A program made the translations under genes and the position numbers. A stretch of DNA of 11,703 nt from an uncultured Collinsella sp. (lineage in GTDB: Bacteria; Actinomycetota; Coriobacteriia; Coriobacteriales; Coriobacteriaceae), in the NCBI GenBank assembly GCA_900757385.1, contig CAAENO010000131.1:1-11703 (forward strand), written 5' to 3'. This document shows, one piece after another, positions 6,928-11,703 of the stretch (its first letter is position 1; every line of letters begins with the position of its first letter). Below the pieces are notes generated by a model. It did no database searches and was not told the origin of the DNA. It saw only the letters and a program-made list of their open reading frames with translations.

Positions 6928-7093
6928 CCATTTTAAAACTATGCCGGTTTACGGGGCCAGATTGGCACAAGCAGACCATGCCGGCTATTTTTGAAATAGA
7001 GCAAGCCGTTTACCTGCGGTTTTATTATTTCGGAATTGCGTATGGTTGGGGGTTCGCGATTTAGCCCCGTAAACTGGCATAGTTTTGGAATGG
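6928..7093. repeat. 166-bp element with 30-bp inverted ends
   Basis: The arms 6928-6957 and 7064-7093 are inverted copies matching at 27 of 30; the left arm starts CCATTTTAAAACTATGCCGG. All three differences become G-U pairs in a rightward transcript, so that RNA could form an uninterrupted 30-bp stem. The 106-nt interior is AT-richer, encodes no credible protein, and contains a decayed-looking relative of the nearby terminator arm (TACCTGCGGTTTT at 7010-7022). The element sits 40 bp after the S-component stop. No target-site duplication is seen. Confidence 0.7.
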
Positions 7094-7189
7094 CCGGCTG
7101 ATATGACGGGCGTCGTGACCCTCAAGAGCCAAATTGATCCGTTTTCTTCCGTCTCCAGACGTCCCCGGGGAATCAGCTGAACTCGCCCG

Positions 7190-7347
7190 CCACGAAATCA
7201 GCCTATCTACTACGTTTGACCCGACACCCCCAAACACAACCGCGTTTTATGAAAAACCGCAGGCTTTCTACCTGCGGTTTTCTTTTTGCGTTGTTCGCTG
7301 TGGTTGAGGGTGGTGGCTTAAACGTAGTAGATGGGCGTGTTTCGTGG
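7190..7347. repeat. 158-bp nested palindrome with a terminator hairpin at its centre
   Basis: Outer arms 7190-7217 and 7320-7347 are inverted copies matching at 24 of 28, including a perfect 13-bp block ATCTACTACGTTT (7205-7217 with 7320-7332) and an 8-bp end block CCACGAAA. The flanks between arms and centre also match loosely. The midpoint coincides within about 2 bp with that of the terminator hairpin at 7253-7281, so the whole unit can be read as one long branched hairpin. It lies between two converging genes. Confidence 0.65.
7253..7287 (+). terminator. Bidirectional Rho-independent terminator
   Basis: A perfect 11-bp stem (AAAACCGCAGG at 7253-7263 with CCTGCGGTTTT at 7271-7281) with a 7-nt loop is followed on the plus strand by C and then five Ts (7283-7287). 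The minus strand also ends in five Ts (7256 to 7252). It can end the ECF operon from the left and the exonuclease gene from the right. Confidence 0.85.
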
Positions 7348-7422
7348 CGGATGGGTCACGTGGATACCACCACGAGGCCCAAAATGATTCGTTTTCCTCC
7401 GTCCCCAGGGGATCAGCTGGGG

Positions 7423-8241
7423 CTAGAGCTCTAGCGTGAGGGTGACGGGGCAGTGGTCGCTGCCGAAGATGTCGCCGCGGATGCCGGTGTCGCGTACGTT
7501 GTCGGCGATTGCGTCGCTTACCAGGAAGTAGTCGATGCGCCAGCCGGCGTTGTTCTTGCGGGCATTAAAGCGATAGCTCCACCAGCTGTAGACGCCCTCG
7601 ACGTCGGGGTTTGCCGCGCGCCAGGTATCGGTAAAGCCGGCGTTGAGCAGCTCGGTAAACTTGCCGCGCTCCTCGTCCGAAAAGCCGGCGTTGCCGCGGT
7701 TGGACTTGGGGTTCTTAAGGTCGATCTCCTCGTGCGCCACGTTAAAGTCGCCGCAGGTCACGACGGGTTTGCCGGTCTCGCGCTCGAGCGCGTTCAAAAA
7801 GCCGCGGTAAGCATCGTCCCAGGCCATGCGCACGTCGATGCGGGCGAGTTCGTTTTGCGCGTTGGGAGTGTAGACATCCACAAACCAGAACTTGTCGAAC
7901 TCCAGCGCGCAGACGCGGCCCTCGGTTGCGGCTTGGGCGACGAGTACGGCCGCCTCGTTCTCGCCGGCGTAGGGTAGCAGTGCGTCGGCGTGCAGCACGC
8001 GCAGCGGTTCCTGGCGGCTAAAGACCGCAGTGCCCGAATAGCCTTTACGCTCGGCGTAGCTCCAGGTTTGGTGATAGCCGGGCAGGTCAATATCGACCTG
8101 GCCTTCTTGCAACTTGGTCTCTTGCAGCGCCAGGATATCGACGTCGAGTTCTTGCGCGATCTGGATAAAGCTCGGGTCCTTTTTGAGCACGGCGCGCAGG
8201 CCGTTGACGTTCCACGAGGCGAAAGTGTAAGTCTGAGGCAT
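7423..8241 (-). CDS. xth: Exodeoxyribonuclease III / AP endonuclease (ExoA/Xth family)
   Basis: This Mg-dependent enzyme cuts DNA at abasic sites and removes 3'-blocked or 3'-terminal nucleotides in base-excision repair. The 272-residue protein matches the family length (about 250-270). It shows SWNVNGLRA (9-17), the metal ligand segment LQETKLQ (39-45, Glu41), KGYSGTAVFS (66-75), VYTPNAQ (123-129), CGDFNVAHEEIDL (163-175), WWSYRFNARKNNAGWRIDYF (220-239) and the final GSDHCPV (260-266, catalytic His263). These are the full endonuclease/exonuclease/phosphatase-fold catalytic set, so it should be active. The ATG at 8241 has AAAGGA just upstream. It is transcribed alone, divergent from the sirtuin gene, and converges on the ECF operon. 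Its stop codon lies a few bases from an intergenic repeat copy. Confidence 0.96.
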   Translation of the reverse strand: MPQTYTFASWNVNGLRAVLKKDPSFIQIAQELDVDILALQETKLQEGQVDIDLPGYHQTWSYAERKGYSGTAVFSRQEPLRVLHADALLPYAGENEAAVLVAQAATEGRVCALEFDKFWFVDVYTPNAQNELARIDVRMAWDDAYRGFLNALERETGKPVVTCGDFNVAHEEIDLKNPKSNRGNAGFSDEERGKFTELLNAGFTDTWRAANPDVEGVYSWWSYRFNARKNNAGWRIDYFLVSDAIADNVRDTGIRGDIFGSDHCPVTLTLEL

Positions 8242-8303
8242 GGTGTCCTTTCGACGGGGTTGGCAGGCTTAAGATTAGCGCAACAGGGGCGGGGTGGGCT
8301 CCG

Positions 8304-8331
8304 CGCATGCTGACTTAAAGGTCGCATGCTG
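8304..8331. promoter_or_regulatory. Direct repeat CGCATGCTG, possible operator
   Basis: CGCATGCTG occurs at 8304-8312 and again at 8323-8331, 19 bp apart, in the divergent region between the exonuclease and sirtuin genes. Each copy contains palindromic GCATGC. Paired sites at about two helical turns would suit a regulator acting on one or both genes, but no regulator is identified and chance is possible. Confidence 0.25.
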
Positions 8332-8376
8332 GGACATCGCCCGACGCCGCCCGATCAACAAGGACGGAGGGCTCAT

Positions 8377-9129
8377 ATGACGCAGGCAATATCGGACCCC
8401 AGGCAGGCGTCCGCCGCGCTGGCGGATCTGTTTGACACCCACAAGCGCGTGGTCTTCTTTGGCGGCGCTGGTGTTTCCACGGCAAGTGGCATCCCCGATT
8501 TCCGCAGCGTGGACGGCCTGTATCACCAGCAGTTTGCCTACCCGCCCGAGACTATGCTCTCGCATAGCTTTTATGAGACACATCCGGCCGAGTTCTTCGA
8601 CTTTTACCGCACCAAGATGATCGCGCTTAACGCTAAGCCCAACCGCTGTCACACCAAGCTGGCCGAGCTGGAGCGCGCCGGCAAGCTTGATGCCGTGGTG
8701 ACGCAAAACATCGACGGCTTGCATCAGATGGCGGGCTCGCAGCGCGTGTTCGAGCTGCACGGATCGGTCCATCGCAACATTTGCCAGTCGTGCGGCGCGG
8801 TCTATAGCGCCGAGTGGATTTGCTCGCGCGAGCACGAGGACGCCGCGGGCGTGCCCGTGTGCCCCGCGTGCGGTGGTCGCATCAAGCCCGATGTGGTGCT
8901 CTACGAAGAGCCGCTCGACGAGCATGTGTTGACCGGTGCCGTTGCCGCCATTGCCGCGGCCGATGCCCTCATTGTGGGTGGGACCTCGCTCGTGGTGTAT
9001 CCGGCGGCAGGCCTTACGCGTTACTTTACTGGCGATACGCTGGCCATTTGCAATTTGGCGCCTACCGATCAGGATGCAAATGCCGACCTGCTGATTTCTT
9101 GCGACATCGCGGCCGCGTTTGCGTTCTAG
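8377..9129 (+). CDS. cobB: NAD-dependent protein deacylase, sirtuin (Sir2 family)
   Basis: Sirtuins remove acetyl or other acyl groups from lysines using NAD, giving nicotinamide and O-acyl-ADP-ribose. The 250-residue protein has the full Rossmann and zinc modules: GAGVSTASGIPDFR (30-43), TQNIDGLH (109-116), the catalytic ELHGS (126-130, His128), four zinc cysteines in two C-x-x-C pairs (136/139 and 162/165), KPDVVLYEE (170-178) and GTSLVVYPA (202-210). The Tyr-x-x-Arg pair of desuccinylase-type sirtuins is not seen at FFDFYRTKM (73-81), so ordinary deacetylation is the better guess. GGAGGG six bases upstream fixes the ATG at 8377 rather than an upstream frame extension. It may be monocistronic; the folate genes follow after 95 bp with their own candidate promoter. 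Confidence 0.95.
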   Translation: MTQAISDPRQASAALADLFDTHKRVVFFGGAGVSTASGIPDFRSVDGLYHQQFAYPPETMLSHSFYETHPAEFFDFYRTKMIALNAKPNRCHTKLAELERAGKLDAVVTQNIDGLHQMAGSQRVFELHGSVHRNICQSCGAVYSAEWICSREHEDAAGVPVCPACGGRIKPDVVLYEEPLDEHVLTGAVAAIAAADALIVGGTSLVVYPAAGLTRYFTGDTLAICNLAPTDQDANADLLISCDIAAAFAF

Positions 9130-9149
9130 CCCGTGTGCGCGGATACAAT
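9119..9149 (+). promoter_or_regulatory. Candidate promoter for the folate operon
   Basis: TACAAT (9144-9149) is a good -10 box. The best -35, TTGCGT (9119-9124), overlaps the sirtuin stop region and leaves a long 19-bp spacer. Transcription would start near 9156, giving a leader of about 70 nt that contains the hairpin at 9175-9202. Confidence 0.35.
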
Positions 9150-9174
9150 AGAAAGACTGAGTGCAAAGCGACCC

Positions 9175-9202
9175 CGCCGCCAGCTCCCCAAGCTCGGCGG
9201 CG
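9175..9202 (+). promoter_or_regulatory. Strong GC hairpin in the folP leader
   Basis: CGCCGCCAGCT (9175-9185) pairs with AGCT-c-GGCGGCG (9191-9202): 11 bp with one bulged C and a 5-nt loop. It ends 10 nt before the Shine-Dalgarno AGGAGG (9213-9218). Only a short ATTTTA follows, so it is a poor terminator for the sirtuin gene. An attenuator, an mRNA-stability hairpin or a translation-control element are alternatives. Confidence 0.4.
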
Positions 9203-9224
9203 TGGGCATTTTAGGAGGATGTTC

Positions 9225-10967
9225 ATGGCGAACGACAGCAAGACATGGCGGTGCGGAAAGTATGAGCTCAGCTTTGACCGTCCGCGCATCATGGGCGTCC
9301 TCAACGTGACGCCCGATTCGTTTAGCGACGGCGGGGAGCACTTCGACCCGGATGCCGCCATCGAGTACGGCCTGGCGATGCTTGACGCCGGCGCCGACAT
9401 CATCGACGTGGGCGGTGAGTCCACGCGCCCCGGCTTTACCCCGGTTAATCCCGACGAGGAGGCTCGCCGCGTGCTGCCCGTGGTGCGCGCGCTGGCCAAA
9501 GAGGGCGCCATCGTCTCGATCGACACGCGCCACGTGGCGGTTGCCAAGGCGGCCGTGCGCTGCGGCGCCTCGATCGTCAACGACGTGACGGGCTTCACCG
9601 ACCCCAAGATGGTCGAGTTTGTTAAGACGAGCACATGCGGCGTCATCGTGATGCATGCCGGCGAGGTCGCCGCGCCTACACGCACGCACGCAACGGTGCA
9701 GCTCGATACCTCGGCTGCGGCGTTTGTTGCCGAGAAGGCGCGCGAGGCGGCTGCCGAGGCCGCGCGTGAGGCTGAGAAGCCGGCTCGCCGCCGTCGCGGC
9801 AAGTTGCTGGGCGAGCCTAAGCCGGAGGCCAAGCTGCCGGGTGGCGTGGTGCAGCCCTCGCTGCCGTTTGGCGATCCGGAGCCTGCGCCGGAGCCTGCAA
9901 GCGAGCAGGAGACACCCGCCGCCGAGCAGGCTGCTGCCGCCGAGACCGTCGCGCCCGCGCCCGAGGCCGCGCCCGCAGCCACCGAGGCCGCATCGGAGTC
10001 CAATGACCGCCTGGCCGCACTGATGCGCCGCAGCGCCCGCCGCGAGGAAGCCTACGTGCCCACCTCGCAGCTCCGCCGCTTCACCCTGCCCGATTCGGCG
10101 CCCATCATGCGTTGCGTCATGGGCTTTCTGTCCGACCAAGCCCGCACGCTCATCCATGCCGGTGTGTCGCGCGACCGCATCTGCATCGATCCCGGCCCGG
10201 GCTTTGGCAAGACGGCCAACGAGGATATCGTCATCCAACGCGAGACCGCCAAGATGGCATCGCTGGGCTATCCGCTCATGTGTGCCGTGTCACGCAAGCG
10301 TTTTGTGGGCGCCGTCTCGGGCGTGACCGAGGCCGCCGCGCGCGATGCCGCTACGTTTGGCGTGTGCCTGGGCGCCATCCAGGCCGGTGCCAACATCGTG
10401 CGCGTGAACGACGCCGCGGGTTTTGCGCAGTTCCTGAACGGCTACTGGGCGGTTGCCAAGCCACAGCCGCGCCGCGCGTTTGTGGCCGTGGGCTCCAACC
10501 TGGGGCATCGCTGCGACAACATCCGCGCCGCACGCGAGATGATCGCCGAGATTCCACTCACCTGCGTGTCTAACTCCTCCAAGATTTACGAGAGCGAGCC
10601 GGCCTACGAGACGCGCCAGGACGCGTTTGCCAACGCTGTCATCGAGATCAAGACCGAGCTGGCGCCGTTGGTGCTGCTCGACGAGCTCATGAAGATCGAG
10701 GCCGAGCTGGGGCGCGACCGCTCCAAAAAGGCCAAGGCCAACGGTCCGCGCACCATCGACCTGGACCTGCTGTGGATGGACGGCGAGACCCACGGCGGCA
10801 AAAAGCTGCGCCTGCCGCATCCGCTGATCGGCGAGCGCGATTTTGTGCTGGTGCCGCTCGAGGACCTGATGCACGACCCGGCGCGGTTCTTCCGCTACAA
10901 CGGCGTCGAGGTCAAGGAGCCCGAGGACCGCGTGGGTCATATCGTGGGCGAATTGGGGCGTATGTAG
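9225..10967 (+). CDS. folP-folK: Dihydropteroate synthase - HPPK fusion (FolP-FolK)
   Basis: The HPPK domain pyrophosphorylates 6-hydroxymethyl-dihydropterin and the DHPS domain joins the product to p-aminobenzoate, consecutive steps of folate synthesis. The 580-residue protein puts DHPS first: GVLNVTPDSFSDGG (24-37), DVGGESTRPG (61-70), SIDT (98-101), VND (118-120), MH (143-144), DPGPGFGKT (322-330), SRKRF (356-360) and RVND (393-396, where the family usually has RVHD). HPPK occupies about 416-550, with GSNLG (423-427), S-x-I-Y-E-x-E-P (452-459), GPRTIDLDLL (507-516) and LPHPLIGERDFVLVPL (530-545). Between DHPS residues ~150 and ~282 lies a low-complexity insert. AGGAGG six bases upstream fixes ATG 9225; an in-frame ATG six bases earlier abuts the ribosome site. 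It is followed with zero spacing by the ligase-like gene. Confidence 0.94.
   Translation: MANDSKTWRCGKYELSFDRPRIMGVLNVTPDSFSDGGEHFDPDAAIEYGLAMLDAGADIIDVGGESTRPGFTPVNPDEEARRVLPVVRALAKEGAIVSIDTRHVAVAKAAVRCGASIVNDVTGFTDPKMVEFVKTSTCGVIVMHAGEVAAPTRTHATVQLDTSAAAFVAEKAREAAAEAAREAEKPARRRRGKLLGEPKPEAKLPGGVVQPSLPFGDPEPAPEPASEQETPAAEQAAAAETVAPAPEAAPAATEAASESNDRLAALMRRSARREEAYVPTSQLRRFTLPDSAPIMRCVMGFLSDQARTLIHAGVSRDRICIDPGPGFGKTANEDIVIQRETAKMASLGYPLMCAVSRKRFVGAVSGVTEAAARDAATFGVCLGAIQAGANIVRVNDAAGFAQFLNGYWAVAKPQPRRAFVAVGSNLGHRCDNIRAAREMIAEIPLTCVSNSSKIYESEPAYETRQDAFANAVIEIKTELAPLVLLDELMKIEAELGRDRSKKAKANGPRTIDLDLLWMDGETHGGKKLRLPHPLIGERDFVLVPLEDLMHDPARFFRYNGVEVKEPEDRVGHIVGELGRM
9672..10070 (+). other. Low-complexity insert region within the DHPS barrel
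   Basis: Codons ~150-282 of folP-folK encode an Ala/Glu/Pro-rich stretch between the MH motif and the DPGPGFGKT strand, where family members have only a short loop and one helix. It begins with a charged helix-like run (VAEKAREAAAEAAREAEK), then a basic patch PARRRRGK (186-193), then Pro/Glu/Ala repeats up to about 258, then a basic run MRRSARREE (267-275). The reading frame is open and GC-rich like the rest of the gene, so it looks like a native expansion and not a recent insertion. Confidence 0.75.
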
Positions 10968-11669
10968 ATGATTGAGATGAATGCTGTTGCCGCCGGCACC
11001 GAGCTTGACGCCGCGCGTGACGCGGGCCGCGAGGGCATGTCCGCGGGCTGGTGCGCGTGGAGCGCGGGCGATGCATCGCTGACGTTTTCGCTGGTCGTGC
11101 GCCCCGATGTGAACATGCATGCCTTCCACGGCCTGCCGTTTGTGGCCGCAATGGGTGTGATGGACGCGCTCGCGGGCACGGCCGCAACGCCGGGCCTGGG
11201 GCTTGCCGGCAAAGTGGGCATCCGGTGGCCGAGCGACATCGTGTGCGGCGCGTCTGCGTTTGAGACGTCGCTCGCGCGCGTCACCGTCAACGGCGGTGCC
11301 GGTGCCGCGGGCATGTTCGGTGCCGTAACGGTGGTTATTGAGCGTGCGGCACTGGGCGAGCTTGGCGTGGACGTCGCTGACGCAGCGCTGGTCGAGGCGC
11401 TGGCCGCGGCGGTGCTCGCTCGCGTTGACGCCTGGGCGGTTGCCGCCAACACACCACAGGGCGCTGCCGGCCCGCTGGCCCCGGTGCTGGGTGAGTACTT
11501 CGACATGGTGCCGCTGCTGGGACGCCAGGTTGCGGCGGTGTCGCCCAACGGCCTGCCGCTTGCGGCCGGCGTGTTTGCGGGCCTGGACATCTGGGGCCGC
11601 GCGACCATTAAGACCGACGCCGGCGAGCAAGAGTTTCCGCCCGAGGCCGTGAGGATTCGCGGTCTGTAA
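10968..11669 (+). CDS. Biotin protein ligase-like protein, probably catalytically degenerate
   Basis: The 233-residue product aligns by eye with the BPL/LPL catalytic fold plus the small C-terminal BirA domain. TELDAARDAGREGMSAGW (11-28) matches the helix before the ligand loop, SLTFSLVVRPDV (37-48) the first core strands, and VGIRWPSDIV (83-92) the K-W-P-N-D motif. LLGRQVAAV (183-191) and AGLDIWGRATIKTDAGEQEF (204-223) match the C-terminal domain. The expected Q-T-x-G-R-G-R-x-G-R biotin-AMP loop is absent between residues 28 and 37. KWPND reads RWPSD, and the G-x-K-x-x-G-I-L segment holding the catalytic lysine is not recognisable. It may therefore bind a ligand or partner without ligating biotin. 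The ATG directly follows the folP-folK stop with no ribosome site of its own, so translation should be coupled. Co-transcription does not prove a folate role. Confidence 0.75.
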   Translation: MIEMNAVAAGTELDAARDAGREGMSAGWCAWSAGDASLTFSLVVRPDVNMHAFHGLPFVAAMGVMDALAGTAATPGLGLAGKVGIRWPSDIVCGASAFETSLARVTVNGGAGAAGMFGAVTVVIERAALGELGVDVADAALVEALAAAVLARVDAWAVAANTPQGAAGPLAPVLGEYFDMVPLLGRQVAAVSPNGLPLAAGVFAGLDIWGRATIKTDAGEQEFPPEAVRIRGL

Positions 11670-11675
11670 CGAGAG

Positions 11676-11703
11676 ATGTCCGCGCTCAAAGATAACGATG
11701 ACA
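11676..11703 (+). CDS. Possible start of a downstream gene (partial)
   Basis: An ATG at 11676, six bases after the previous stop and preceded by a weak purine stretch (GAGAG), opens a frame MSALKDNDD that runs off the right edge. Close spacing in the same direction suggests another member of the folate-gene operon, but nine codons cannot identify it. Confidence 0.3.

Larger units (their letters stand above)
7135..7403 (+). repeat. Pair of imperfect 19-bp direct repeats bracketing the nested palindrome
   Basis: TGATCCGTTTTCTTCCGTC (7135-7153) recurs as TGATTCGTTTTCCTCCGTC (7385-7403), 17 of 19 identical. Each copy is followed by a related GGGGA-TCAGCTG stretch (around 7167-7179 and 7408-7419). 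The copies lie outside both arms of the 7190-7347 palindrome. The right copy ends just before the exonuclease stop codon. They may be the outer parts of one composite repeat or two repeat copies in tandem. Confidence 0.5.

Noticed and set aside
8377..9129. Sirtuin as a desuccinylase/demalonylase
   Set aside because: The Tyr-x-x-Arg pair typical of that class is not present in the FFDFYRTKM segment, so plain deacetylase is preferred.
10290..11630. Open frame of 446 codons opposite folK and the ligase-like gene
   Set aside because: It is rich in Arg, His and Gln with no domain, spans two real genes on the other strand, and has no ribosome site.
1..11703. CRISPR array, tRNA or rRNA gene, complete insertion sequence, or anti-phage system
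   Set aside because: I found no regularly spaced short repeats, no tRNA-like cloverleaf or rRNA sequence, no transposase or integrase frame, and no defence-type gene cluster. The repeats present are palindromic and non-coding, apart from the one inside ecfA.

Overview
The window looks like chromosomal DNA of a high-GC actinobacterium of the class Coriobacteriia, most probably Collinsella or a close relative. This rests on the strong G/C bias at third codon positions, the style of the proteins (GlmU-Prs pair, fused two-domain ECF ATPase, DHPS-HPPK fusion), and several inverted-repeat elements of a kind I associate with Collinsella. It is recognition by eye, not a database search.

Layout from left to right. 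(1) 1-396 holds the N-terminal part of a leftward gene of unknown function that runs off the left edge. (2) 397-847 is non-coding. It contains a 204-bp element bounded by 25-bp inverted repeats, and then the prs terminator. (3) 848-3439 is a leftward housekeeping block: glmU (UDP-GlcNAc synthesis) upstream of prs (PRPP synthesis), with a hairpin terminator between them. (4) 3633-6887 is a rightward, translationally coupled ECF vitamin-transporter operon, divergent from glmU. Its order is T component, one polypeptide carrying two ABC ATPase domains, then the S component. The linker between the two ATPase domains is encoded by an apparent palindromic repeat element of about 200 bp read in frame. 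(5) 6888-7422 is a 535-bp repeat-dense region between converging genes. It has a 166-bp element with 30-bp inverted ends, then a 158-bp nested palindrome with a terminator hairpin at its centre, flanked by a short direct repeat. (6) 7423-8241 is a leftward exonuclease III-type AP endonuclease, and 8377-9129 a divergent rightward sirtuin. (7) 9225-11669 is a rightward folate block: a DHPS-HPPK fusion whose DHPS barrel is interrupted by a disordered insert of about 130 residues, then, with zero spacing, a protein related to biotin protein ligase that lacks the biotin-binding loop and the usual catalytic lysine. A further gene may begin at 11676.

How they fit together: most genes are core metabolism (PRPP, cell-wall precursor, folate, DNA repair) plus vitamin import. 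I see no defence system, prophage, CRISPR array, RNA gene or complete transposon. The unusual content is foreign or low-complexity sequence tolerated inside conserved enzymes (ECF ATPase, DHPS), the degenerate ligase-like protein co-transcribed with folate genes, and the dense palindromic repeats.
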